A DNA stretch of 64,000 nucleotides from Echiichthys vipera. Its lineage: Eukaryota > Chordata > Actinopteri > Perciformes > Trachinidae. Under the pieces are notes generated by a model. That model made no database searches, was not told the origin of the DNA, and saw nothing but the letters and a program-made list of their open reading frames with translations. The stretch lies in NCBI GenBank assembly GCA_963691815.1, contig OY829656.1, forward strand, positions 14,649,476-14,713,475, read 5' to 3'. Of this stretch, positions 1 to 9,800 are shown in pieces. Position numbers and translations under genes: made by a program. Within the stretch, counting starts at the first letter, position 1. Each line of letters begins with the position of its first letter.

Positions 1-119
1 TAAGCTCCTTTTATCTTGGTGATCATTTACAAACCAGTCAGTGCATAAGTCAAAGGTAAGGATTTTATAACCCTAGCAACCCTAGCACAGGTGGAACCCT
101 CTACTGGACTCCTCCAATA

Positions 120-560
120 CAATTCAATTCAATTCAATTCAATTTTATTTATAGTGCCAAATCATAACCAAAGTTATCTCAGGACACTTTACAGAGTAGG
201 CATAGACCCAGCAATTCCCCCATAGAGTACGGTGGCAACGAAAACCTTCCCTATAACAGGCAGGAACGTCGGACAGACCAAGCTCTGTGGAGGACGGCCA
301 TCTGTCTTGACCGGTTGGGGAGGAAGAAAAGGAGAGAGAAAGAGAGAAACACAAAGATAGACAAAAGACAGAGAGACTGACACACTTCCAGAGATGCAAG
401 CAGCCAGCGAGTAACAGTAACTATAACAATATCTATAGTAATGTGAACATGACCCACATGTTATGGCAGTCTGCATAGCAGAACAGCAGGAACACGCACA
501 TCAAAGGTGACAGAACATGAAAATGAAAATAATTGTGACAAAAATTATGAGTAGGGGCAA
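120..560 (-). mobile_element. Teleost interspersed repeat with (AATTC)n end
   Basis: The segment opens with four to five copies of AATTC and runs into a TTTTATTTATAGTGCCAAATC block, a lead-in I recognise from an abundant fish repeat. It continues with a purine-rich stretch (about 325-385). Read on the minus strand, the pentamer array would be the 3' tail, as expected of a LINE or SINE-like retroposon, so I assign it to the minus strand. No coding frame of a known protein is visible. The far boundary is not clear; AT-rich sequence from about 560 to 690 may belong to it. Confidence 0.6.
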
Positions 561-690
561 TAGCAGCTACGATACAGCAAGACATACCACTGATGGTGTT
601 TTTATAGCTACAAATTTTATAATTTATAATTTATAAAACTAGTGACAGAATAAATTACTAATAGTTATTGAAGTAGCAGGAAGCGTCATG

Positions 691-1064
691 CAGGACCACG
701 GCAGCAGGCACCACCACGATCAGCAGAGACCTGCACACAGGACCAGGGCAGCAGGCACCACCAACATCAGCAGGGACCAGCACACAGGACCACGGCAGCA
801 AGCACCACCACGATCAGCAGAGACCAACACTCAGGTCCACAGCAGCAGGCACTAACACCATCGGCAGAGACCTGCACACAGGACCACAGGACCACAGCAA
901 CAGGCATCACCACCATCAGCCGAGATGTGCGCGCAGGACCAGGGCAGCAGGCCCCACCAGCATCAGCAGAGACCAGCACACAGGACCACGGCAGCAGGCA
1001 CCACCACCATCAGCAGGGACCTGATACACAGGACCAAGGCAGCAGGCACTACCAACGTCAGCAG
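691..1064. repeat. 47-bp minisatellite, about 8 units
   Basis: Direct tandem repetition of a 47-bp unit beginning CAGGACCACGGCAGCAGGCA and ending in a GACCTGCACA-type segment. About eight units are present, with substitutions between units and one local duplication of AGGACCAC near 880-900. Several units share variants (CATCAGCAG versus CGATCAGCAG), so the array is diverged rather than freshly amplified. The open frames across it come from its GC-rich composition and are not genes. Confidence 0.85.
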
Positions 1065-1142
1065 TACACATTCACCCCACTGAAATTAGCATAAAGATAG
1101 CCAGCAAATCAGGACGTGCCTACCTGATTACTTGTTGTCCAG

Positions 1143-1150
1143 TATATAAG
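1143..1150 (+). promoter_or_regulatory. TATA-like box upstream of exon candidate
   Basis: TATATAAG, followed by GCAG, lies about 250 bp upstream of the exon candidate at 1400. It resembles a TATA box. Such motifs are frequent in AT-rich DNA and nothing else marks a promoter here. Confidence 0.15.
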
Positions 1151-1399
1151 GCAGTACACACAATTCTCTGCTATCCTTTACCCTCTTCAGTGAGCAGCAT
1201 CGGTACTCTGTCAACCGTTTAGTATGTTAAAATAGCATAATGGCATCCCATATGTAGTTTGACAGCAAAAAACGTATAAAAAACAAAGTTATTGCAATCA
1301 GAAAGCAGGTCAGCCATGAAGGTCATAAGATAAAATGTTTGATACTTTTGGTTGTTTATCTAGTGATATAAAATGTGACTTGTAATTTATTGTCATCAG

Positions 1400-1650
1400 T
1401 GATGCTTCCATTAACCCATCCAGATCTCAAAATCCCTAGTGGGGGTGTGTATGGAATTGTTAAGCATCACAAGATTACCGGGGTGATAGGACGGTCTCTG
1501 GTGCAATCTAATGAGGCTGTGTTTGTTTATCTCTTCCCCTACACTGCTTTCAGTGAAATGTGCCAGCATTTGCGCGACATGAATGCCAGTGTTTTGATAA
1601 AGGTCAATGAGACTGAGACAAGGCCGCTGAAGTTTGCCTACTTTAATTAG
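1400..1650 (+). CDS. Candidate terminal coding exon, unknown protein
   Basis: An open frame ends in TAG at 1648-1650. It is preceded by a plausible splice acceptor (TTTATTGTCATCAG, AG at 1398-1399), so the exon would begin in phase 1, inside a valine codon, and add about 83 residues. The peptide is balanced in composition and protein-like. It includes GGVYGIVKHHKITGVIGRSL, then a hydrophobic AVFVYLFPYTAF stretch, and ends RPLKFAYFN. An in-frame ATG at 1402 would also allow a free-standing 82-residue ORF. I do not recognise the family and see no signal peptide, zinc motif or transposase motif. It could be the last exon of a + strand gene lying left of the window; a first AATAAA occurs only near 2290. 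A decayed repeat ORF is the alternative. Confidence 0.4.
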
Positions 1651-2859
1651 CTCTGGCTTTGTGCTCTCCTCTCATCTTGTGTTGTCAGTACAGCCATGTT
1701 CAGCCTCCAAGTCATGGCCAGAGCAAAGATGTGGCAGAGAGGCCAAATGAGAAGGGAGAGGTTCACTATCAGCAATGATTCACTGAGATGAGACGAAAAC
1801 AGACGTGGATTAATTTGGGGTGATATGATCACAGGCACAAGCAAAATGAATTATTTATAATAATTGCCACACTTGATGCTTGACCACTTTACCTACAGGA
1901 GCTTGATCACTCACTGAAACGACTGCATTTTTTTAATATAGAATTCCAAGACATGTGGACAGTGAGCTTTATGAGTTGTGCAGGTTTTATCCGGAAGACA
2001 GCCATCCCCCGATGACAAAACTTCATTCTTACCTCTCCCCTAAGGCTGTCAGTAACAAGATTAGGAAACACTGAGAAAAGGTCAGCTATTTGTCACAGTC
2101 TTTTAATGGGAGTTGGTTTTATAGTGTTAAGGTTGGATACATATGCTGGTAAACTGAAGCTGACCCACTTCATCAGCTTTTTTGTTTATACAGTATACAG
2201 GTAGATGTATCGTGAAAAGAAACTGAAGACACAAAAACACGATTGTTCTGGCTTCAAAGCTGCAGGAGGCAAAAAGCTATAAAAAAAAAATAAATAAAAA
2301 AAACTCCTATCACATGAGCATGGGCTTCATGCAGTAAATTATATGTGTAGCCATTCATTTCATCCTGATTCCATTTCATAGCAGCATTTCTATGAGAATT
2401 ACTGTCCTGTTTTCTTCCAAACCTGTGGGCCTCTAAAGCTCTTTGAGATGACATACAGTGGTTTGAGTCTCTGAAACGCTTCGCCAATATTGACACTTGT
2501 TTACAGTAATTGCATTTGTCAGACTCTCTTTGACACAATAACCATGTAGATCACTGCCAATATCAGCAAAGCATTTCAGAGATAAAAAGACAATATTACT
2601 CGTTTAGCCTGCTATCAGTAGACTCACGGAGCAGCCTGCATGGATGTACTCGCCATTCAAGGTCTGAGAAACAGGGTGCAATTGTTAGATGTTGGTTATA
2701 ATGTTCATACAGTCGTCAGACATTGCCGTAATTTAACGTTAGGAACCAGCTTCCACACAATCTTGAAGCCGCCCTCACTGAGAATCTGCACAGCTGGGGC
2801 TAGCCATCAGCCTACTAGCCATGAATGCTGGCTCGTCTGCCGCGTTGATTCCTCTCACT
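1651..2859. other. No gene seen
   Basis: Unique-looking AT-rich sequence, possibly 3' UTR of the preceding exon candidate followed by intergenic DNA. An A-rich run with AATAAA lies at 2281-2303. The open frames here are short and unconvincing. Confidence 0.5.
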
Positions 2860-3431
2860 CAGTACGTTTACATGCACATCAGTAACCCAAAAATGGTGTT
2901 TCCCTCGTTAAGGGATTAATCAGATTATTGAAGTTCCCCATGTCTAATGAAAGGGGGTTGAATGGGAAGATAGCGGGAGCAGCTTGACCTCCGGTACAGT
3001 AGTGGCACCCTGCCAACATACAGCTATTCGGAATACAGCTTTTTTTTTTCGGTTCAGCTTTGTCAAAATCGCAAGTGGGGGGGAAATGGCTAACTTTTGG
3101 ACAGAATTACGACAGAAACGGGTTTTCTTGGTAGTAATGTTACTTGGCATGACAAAGTCCTCCCTCAGGTTAAAGGTAATGCTCTATTGGTTGGGGGGCT
3201 GGTTTATACCAATTTCCAGTCATAGCCAGTGTTGCGGAGTGAGGAGGGGCAGTTATAATCAACTGAGAATGCGCAGATGCGTAACCCAATCATAACCCAG
3301 GAATGCACGAATATCTGGGGTACTGAAGGAGTTATCTAGGTCTGTTTACTGGGGTATGAGAACATGGTGTTTACGAAATCAGAGTATGCTTGATTATAAT
3401 CAGGTTTTTATAACGGCATGTAAACACACTG
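2860..3431. mobile_element. Non-autonomous DNA transposon, ACT target duplication
   Basis: The two ends are inverted copies. The left end reads CAGTACGTTTACATGC and the right end is its complement GCATGTAAACACACTG. The trinucleotide ACT stands immediately outside each end (2857-2859 and 3432-3434), as expected of a 3-bp target duplication. Subterminal blocks around TAATCAG also recur in inverted form at both ends. About 570 bp lie inside with no transposase frame, so it is a MITE-like derivative. A 3-bp duplication would fit PIF/Harbinger or CACTA-like elements; superfamily is not settled. Confidence 0.65.
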
Positions 3432-3434
3432 ACT

Positions 3435-4366
3435 GTGTGTCAGCTGTGTCGTGGCTTCCGCCTCTGGTCCTTGTAGCAGGCTAAGGATGCATTCACACAG
3501 CCTCAGGCAGCTCTGGTTTTGTGGCGGTGAGAGTGTCACTTAAATGGCCCGTTTGGGTTGTGTTTTTTAACCCCCTAATGTAACAGGTAGACTTTATATT
3601 ATACAATTATTGTTTTCAGTCAGTCTGCTGCACTCCCCTGTCTCTCTCACTGCTGCTGCCTAAATGCACTACCCCCATACAAAATTAATGGCGCTTTTAC
3701 TAGACCGCCTGATGTAGTCCGAATGCCTGCTAATCCGAATAGAGACACAAAGGCTTTGTGGGAGGAAACATAATCACACCAGACGAGCATTGGGCTGCTT
3801 GGAGAGAAGGTTACCACTGCAGATAAGTTGCATCCCTTGGACGCCTGGATCTTAAGTTATTAGAGAAACAACCGAAGCAAAAGTTATTTTATTGATACCA
3901 AGAATCTCTGTGTTTCACGCCTATGTTTTATTTCTATCGCTGTCTCTCGTTTATCCTTGTCTGTAGTCTCTATGGTCAAATCTCATTTCATTTAAATAAT
4001 TTTTCAGGCATTGCTTCGATAGCAACATTACTATATTTGCCTTTATCTGTGTAGTATGGACAGCAGGATGATTTGCTTTGATTTCCTACACTGCCTTAAA
4101 ACTGGGCTTTGGGCAAGCCAAATAAGACTCAAATGGCAACAACTTCTTGAACTCATCATGCCATGCCACCCACCCATGCGCAAAGTTCTGGGGGTTTTTT
4201 GGTTTTGTTTTTTATTGCTGATACAGAAAATAGGTGTTAAAACTGATCATAAGCATTAGACTATATTCAAATACAATTATCTTGCAGTGCATGTAATCCA
4301 GATTTTTCATCTCATAAACTTTAGAGCTAAAAAAACAACAAACAAGGAGTTAATTTTATTCTCTTA
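3435..4366. other. No gene seen
   Basis: Moderately GC-rich around 3435-3830, then AT-rich. No coding frame, RNA gene or repeat was recognised. The GC-rich part may be an unrecognised element. Confidence 0.45.
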
Positions 4367-4660
4367 CCTATACTCTTCTAAACTCCATTTCTTCTAGTGT
4401 CAAGTCATTTTTACTTTCCTGTCCACTTTCCTTCCCAGCATTAGTTTGATATCTTCAGTACAAGACACGGCTCTAAACTCAGTTTCATCTCCTGTGTTAT
4501 GTTTTCTCAGTTTCTCTTCAAGAGATGAAACTGAGTTTAGAGCAGAGTCTTGTAGGCCTACTGAAGATATCAAACTAATGCTGGGAAGGAAAGGAGTGGA
4601 CAGTGAAGAAAAAATTACTTCTGAACACAAGAGATGAAACTGAGTTTAGAAGAACGGAGT
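4367..4660. repeat. Large imperfect inverted duplication
   Basis: The left arm (about 4367-4490) and right arm (about 4522-4660) are inverted copies around a spacer of about 31 bp. The best-matching core includes CAGCATTAGTTTGATATCTTC at 4437-4457 and its complement at 4563-4583, and AACTCAGTTTCATCT with its complement in the right arm. The block GATGAAACTGAGTTTAGA occurs twice in the right arm (about 4524 and 4634), and a degraded partner of the second copy is in the left arm. As RNA this would fold into a hairpin of more than 100 bp. It could be a fold-back MITE or a local inverted duplication. No terminal duplication was identified. Confidence 0.7.
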
Positions 4661-4920
4661 GAAGAACAGAGCACAGAGAGGTGCCAGCCAGCATCAAAGA
4701 AAAAGACTTGTTGATCATCAATGGATCAGAAGTGTGGCTACCGTCTGGTAGTTGAATTTTAGAGATTAGTCTGGAAGCACTAGCTGCGCGGGCCTGCTGC
4801 ACCAGGAGTCTCACTGCCTTATCTCCCTGATAAAAAAAAGTCTTGTTTGGATTGTCGTAGCTGTCTCTCCACTATGCGTGTCATTAAGAGGCTGTGTTCT
4901 GAATGTAGTGGTAGCCGTTT

Positions 4921-5069
4921 CTTACATAGAGGGGGGGATGGAGAGGTGGAGTAAGTTCCAGCGAGTTTTACCAGTTCCTCCACAATTTCCACCAGTACAA
5001 CAGTAGCTTTAGGCGCTTACTACAGAGTGCCGCTGCTGACATCAGGGGTGTCATTAAACTCTATGTAAG
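4921..5069. repeat. Possible short MITE with 11-bp inverted ends
   Basis: CTTACATAGAG at 4921-4931 is matched by its exact complement CTCTATGTAAG at 5059-5069, enclosing about 127 bp. No clear target duplication is seen, so the match could be chance. It abuts the truncated end of the LINE fragment that follows. Confidence 0.25.
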
Positions 5070-5109
5070 AGCGGATTTGAGTCGCAACAAAACCTTTAAA
5101 CTTATTATC

Positions 5110-5700
5110 CTACAGTAAGTGTGAGCTGAACCTCCATGGTGAACCTGAATTGTATCTCCTGGAAAACTAATGTCAACTGTGGTTGGAGCGTGGTCAGAAG
5201 TGACTATTGGGTGATATTCACATGCATTCACACAGTCAAGGAGGTTGTTATCGAGTAAGAAGAAATCAATTTGAAAGAATTTGTTGTGTACGTGGGAAAA
5301 AAAAGGAGAAAGCTTTCCCATGGGGGTTTCTAAACCTCCAGGGATCAGAAATTCCCAACTGTGATGCATATGTTTTTACTGTGTGTGCTGATTTGGATAG
5401 CGTAACCTGTGTAGGAGAAGATCTGTCAAGAGTCACATCCTGCACCAGGTTGAAGTCTCCGCCTATGATAATGCGATGACTGTCAGCGTTTGGGATTTTG
5501 GCGAATATCCTTGTAAAAAACTGTTCATCGTCCCAGGTGGGCACATAAACCGAAACTAAGACCACTGTGTTCTGGAGTGTGCCTGAAACTATGACATAGC
5601 GGGCGTCAGTAACTAGGATTACATTTGTTGGCTCAAACAGGACCCTTTTATTAATGATGATAGCTGCCCCTCTAAATCTATCCGTAAATTTGGAATGGAA
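5110..5700 (-). pseudogene. LINE ORF2 endonuclease domain, broken
   Basis: The minus-strand translation shows apurinic-endonuclease-like (EEP fold) motifs in order: RGAAIIINK, VYVPTWDDEQFF, IIIGGDFN near 5465, the spacer LDRSSP, and finally SDHAP near 5190. GGDFN and SDHAP are the hallmark active-site blocks of LINE endonucleases, which nick the target DNA for target-primed reverse transcription. The N-terminal part with the usual QETH block is not seen. A frameshift in a homopolymer near 5290-5310 splits the frame into two overlapping pieces. L1 type is supported by the DRSS and LSKSA spacer residues and by the ORF1 upstream. It is a pseudogene. Confidence 0.75.
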
Positions 5701-6330
5701 TCAGTGGCTCATCCACGCCCTCTTAATACGTGGGGTGCCATGGGGCAGGCCGGCCATGACGATATTTTTCTACCTCAGCTCAGATGAATAGAAAGTGTTT
5801 ATAAAACCCTCCACCCTGCGTTGGAATGCATATGCTGTATCGATAGGTCACCTCTGCACATCAGACTATAAAAAGTGTCAGGCTTCAGTAAAGCCCTTTG
5901 AACAAACAGATAACAAGAATAATTCAGATAACACTGTGGCGGTGGGTGATAAAAAGTTTAAATAAAAAAATATAATAATAATAATATATATATAAAATAA
6001 AGCTGTGAATGAAATATATAATAACGCTCTGAAATCCACATGCAGACAACCTTCCCGTGCTTGGCATAAAGACCGACCAAAGACAAACTGTGTGAGCCGG
6101 CACAAAAACAGGATGAAGAAACGGGAAGTTAAAAAGTCAACATGTCCACAGAGCGTTAAAATGACCACTCAGCGAGTCCTGTTCAAAACGTTAAAAGACA
6201 GAAAGTCGGCCGCCTCTCAGGACTTTACCTGTTAACGAGGCGGTCTAAAAATGATATAAAATATATAAACTCTGGTCAGTCCGGGGCTGTTATAGCACAG
6301 CTGCACAGTCAGCGCCACAGCAATTCACAG

Positions 6331-6775
6331 CTACAGCTCTTCCGCAGTCATCAGGGCACCTCTGTGCGGGTGGATGTTATGAAGGCTTTCGCCTCGTTGA
6401 CTGTAGAGAGCCTTTGCCTGCCTCCGTCCTTCATCGTGATGACCAGCCTCGCGGTTGTAAAGCTCCGACATCACCTCTCTGTATTTCTGGCGCTGTTCCG
6501 CCCCCTTCGGAGCGTAGTCCTTGTAGATGGCGATGGGAGACCCTCTGTATTGTAGCTTGCATCTCATATGCGGTGGTCCAGCTTTGCTTCGAGCGTTGAA
6601 CTGGAGGCTTTGAACTCTGCAAAGAGGGCTTTGATCTCGGCAGAGAGGGCTTCACGGTGATGCTTCAAAAAGTTTACTAATGGCCGCCATGTTAATCTCG
6701 CCACCTGCCTCCTCTGCAGGGCTAGCCTTTGCCCCCTGGTCTTTTACAGTCTGCCTGGTTGAATGTGTCAGCATA
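6331..6775 (-). pseudogene. LINE ORF1 (L1 ORF1p-like), broken
   Basis: The reading frame begins near 6774 with a basic and small-residue segment (DQGAKASPAEEAGG, then INMAAISKL). A one-base shift follows, then a charged, coiled-coil-like stretch (HREALSAEIKALFAEFKASS). The sequence then jumps directly to the C-terminal block LQYRGSPIAIYKDYAPKGAE, which resembles the C-terminal nucleic-acid-binding domain of L1 ORF1 proteins. The middle RNA-recognition domain is missing, so an internal deletion lies near 6560. ORF1p normally coats LINE RNA. Here the protein cannot be made intact. Confidence 0.65.
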
Positions 6776-6800
6776 TTTAGGCGGTGTATCCGTTAAACGA

Positions 6801-8342
6801 TACAAATATTACTTTGTGTGACTTTCGGGATCCTGAAACGTAAAAATTAACAAAAGTTGCGGGAGCAAGACTCGACCCGTGTCTACTCCATCTCAGCCAA
6901 ACCGGAAGTGTCGATAATAATCTTTTGATTATAATCCAACCACACCACAACTGCAAGCAGAGCACACGGTTGGCTGTCTAGCTATCTGTGACGGCACCCA
7001 CTTGCCGCTCAAAGCACCCCTTTATTCTGCAGATCTTTAAGCCTCAATATGATTTAAACAGGTGATTGGAAATTAGCTATACAGACAAAACATTTTTTGT
7101 ACCATCTAAACATGTATTTTTGTTGTAAAGTTGGACATTTTAACATGTGTGTCACATAAACAGGATTATATGCATAGATGCATGAGGGACTGACATGGAG
7201 CGACACAGCATGTAAGCATACGATACATTGTTTTATTCTTTGCTGGCTACAAATACTTTTTGAAATCCTTTGGACAGCAACAGCAACACAACAGGCAGCA
7301 ACATTACACACTATCATTCTTTATAATTATTTACATTGAAATATATAACACTCCTTAGATCATCACACTCATGTGATAAGTTACAAAGATAAAAGAAAAT
7401 GTGTTTTTACATCCCATGACATATTACGGGCATGCAAGCCACTTGATGTCCGTCTGTGAAATTGGTACAATCCTGCTACAGTTGAACCGCAGCTAATTTG
7501 ATACCATTGCTAGAGCCTTTAATGCTTGTGAGGATTACAGTTTTGTCATTACAGTACTTCAATGAGAACGTGGCCAACAAAACAAGAGGGGGTATACATA
7601 CGCATAACATGAAAAATAAATGTGGTTCATCATAATTCATAATTTCTATCTTCATCCATGCATAGCTACAACATGGAAGCTGCTCAGCTTTTGATGTGTA
7701 TTTGCTCTGCCCTTGGGTAAAGTGTAATGCACTTCCTCTGTTTATGCAACATGGAGTCCACCATGGGAATAGGCAAACTCGACTCTAATGTCTGCAAAAG
7801 TCAAGATGGTCACTAGTGTGCAAGTGTAAGCAGAGTCGACTGAAGAGAGTTAAGAGGGTCCTCTCGCTGCCTGCTGGGTACTTTCACTCTCTCCTGTATC
7901 GATTACTCTGTCCACCATGTAATTAGTCCTCAGTGAAAGAAGTAGGAAGGAAAAAGGAAGGAGGAGGGGGAGCCTGGAGTTCTGGCAGAGAAAGGCCATT
8001 TTTGTATGTTGTGTCAATAAAGGAAGAAAGAAAAACAAGGCGAGATGAGACAATAGCTGATCTGTCATAAAACCTCAATATTCTTTGGCTGCTTGGCCAT
8101 CTGTAGCCATATGTGGTGATAGTGATTGAAGGACAAACAGATGAAATGGGTGAATAGGGCAGTGAGGGGGCCGGAAAGACCAAATTTTATTTCTAGTTGT
8201 TTATCGACTGGTCAGTTTAGTCATCCCTGGCCTATTGTTTCTACAGTTGAATGGACAAAACATGCTAACGTTTCATTGGGATGAGGGAAACAACACTACG
8301 GTGCCTGCTCTGTGTTCAAATGGTGGGGAAAAAAACTTGGAT
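6801..8342. other. No gene seen
   Basis: AT-rich, apparently unique sequence with no recognised coding frame or RNA gene. A purine-rich stretch at 7935-8045 gives spurious minus-strand open frames. Confidence 0.5.
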
Positions 8343-8447
8343 GTGTAAATCTGTGCAAACCAATTTACAATCCACGTGCGCAGCTTTGCAATTTGTGCCT
8401 TTGGATTCACAATCTGTGTGAATGGTTTTGTAATCTGTGTCGCAAAT
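8343..8447. repeat. 21-bp minisatellite, five units
   Basis: Five consecutive 21-bp units align without gaps, starting at 8343, 8364, 8385, 8406 and 8427, on a core of TTT(A/G)CAATCTGTG. Because 21 is a multiple of three, the plus-strand frame shows a spurious C-N-L-C heptad-like peptide. Divergence between units is substantial. Confidence 0.7.
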
Positions 8448-8669
8448 TTAGATTTTTCTACAAAGCACCGAATGGAGTGGACCATTTACACATATGCCTG
8501 AATTAAGCAACCTGTACTGATATTTTGCCTGGGTGGGTAAATGTCACCTTATCACTTTTTCTATTATTGTGGTCTGTAATGTTGTTTTCAAATGATTGTG
8601 CTTTGTTACAAAGCTTGAGTAAATGATTGCGCTACATAGGCTAGTCTAGATTAGTGGACACAACTGTCA

Positions 8670-8895
8670 TTTAGCTGTTACGCTAATGTAGCTCCCCAGG
8701 GATCTGATCATTTATTTGTCTAACTTTGACAATACAACATGTGACAGAAAAATGCCATTTTGAACAAAAGCAGTTACAACTACCAATTGTCATAACCCTT
8801 AAAAGCCTTACCAACGTGTTGTCACAATATTGTCATAATTAGAAAATTAAAAGCATAAATCTCTGGGGAGCTATGTTAGCAGAATGATAAAGTAA
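8670..8895. mobile_element. Probable short MITE
   Basis: GCTAATGTAGCTCCCCAGGGA (8682-8702) has an inverted near-copy at 8860-8880 (complement GCTAACATAGCTCCCCAGAGA), with 18 of 21 bases matching. The enclosed AT-rich 160 bp has no ORF. A similar GTAGCTCCCAG...GTTAGCTAA string occurs near 60895-60920 and may be a relative. Confidence 0.4.
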
Positions 8896-9534
8896 AAATA
8901 ATAAATGAGTTCTCTCTCTGTCTTCGCTCTCCTACTGTTCGTTACAGCCCCATACACGTAGTGTAGCAGTACATAATGAAAGTCACGTTTGAGAGAAGCA
9001 GGGTTGTACAGAAGAAAACTGTTCACATCCAGATGAGGTGAGACGTGCCGTCCTCACGGAGCTGCGTGGACCAGGGCAGCTACTCGGCTATCTGCCGTTA
9101 GCAAAGTTTGCGTTTAACACGCAGCTAGTGTTTTTGCTGTAGTACTTTTCACATAGTCCAATATACTCATCCTGATGTTTAGGTTGGTTGACAACATATC
9201 ATCTGTCACGCCGTACGGATGCCCTGCATCAAAAATAATCCTTAATAATAGTGAAAGTATCATCGGAAATACTCATGCTTTGAAAATAGGCTCACACATC
9301 TGCTAAATAGATGTAATGCTGAGTTATTAGTATCAATAAACCTGTATATTGAAAGTCTGTCATGTACACCATAGAGTCAGAAAAGATAACGTATGTAGTA
9401 GTATCCTACATTTTTGTGAATTCAGGTATCATTTCTTTAACTAATGATATAAAATACTAAAATACAAACACAGCCAAAATACACAGAGCTACTAGAGACA
9501 TAGCCGAATAACCCCGCCACTGAACACATACCTT
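8896..9534. other. No gene seen
   Basis: Apparently unique, AT-rich sequence with one GC-richer patch near 9045-9130. No feature recognised. Confidence 0.45.
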
Positions 9535-9800
9535 CAAGCAGGTACCCCGGTTTTAATGGAAATGCAAATCCTTGTCATGCTGGGCTAACGGACCAAGTCA
9601 AAAGTTGAGCCAAGCCCGTCCATTGGTATGGAAAAATGTCATCTGTACCTTCGCACAAAGTAAGGCTAACTGTTTTCCCGCTTCCAGTCATTATGCTAAG
9701 CTAAGCTAACCAGCTGCTGGCCCCAATTTGATATAGAGTGTGCAAAACATGAGAGTGGTATCAACCTTATCTCGGCAAGAAAGCATACATTTAAAAAAAA
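9535..9800. mobile_element. Interspersed repeat, shared with 24400-24670
   Basis: Two blocks match a second place in the window. AAGCTAAGCTAACCAGCTGCTGG here resembles TGAGCTAGGCTAACCGGCTGCTGG at about 24560. GGTATCAACCTTATCTCGGCAAGAAAGCA resembles the GGTATCAATTGTCTCATC...CAGCAAGAAAGCA segment near 24600-24640. I recognise the combination as an abundant percomorph repeat. The class is not determinable here. Confidence 0.55.

Larger units (their letters stand above)
5070..6800 (-). mobile_element. L1-type LINE fossil, ORF1 plus partial ORF2
   Basis: Read on the minus strand, the order is ORF1 (6775 to 6331), an inter-ORF region (6330 to about 5780), then part of the ORF2 endonuclease (about 5700 to 5110). 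This is the normal order of an L1-type retrotransposon. The reverse transcriptase and 3' UTR are absent, so the 3' half is missing. That is the opposite of the usual 5' truncation and points to a later deletion or rearrangement. Frameshifts, stops and internal deletions show it is inactive. A run of A/T repeats near 5950-6000 sits in the inter-ORF region. Confidence 0.75.

Noticed and set aside
691..1064. Possible CRISPR-like array
   Set aside because: The 47-bp units are directly contiguous with no unique spacers, and the genome is eukaryotic; it is a minisatellite.
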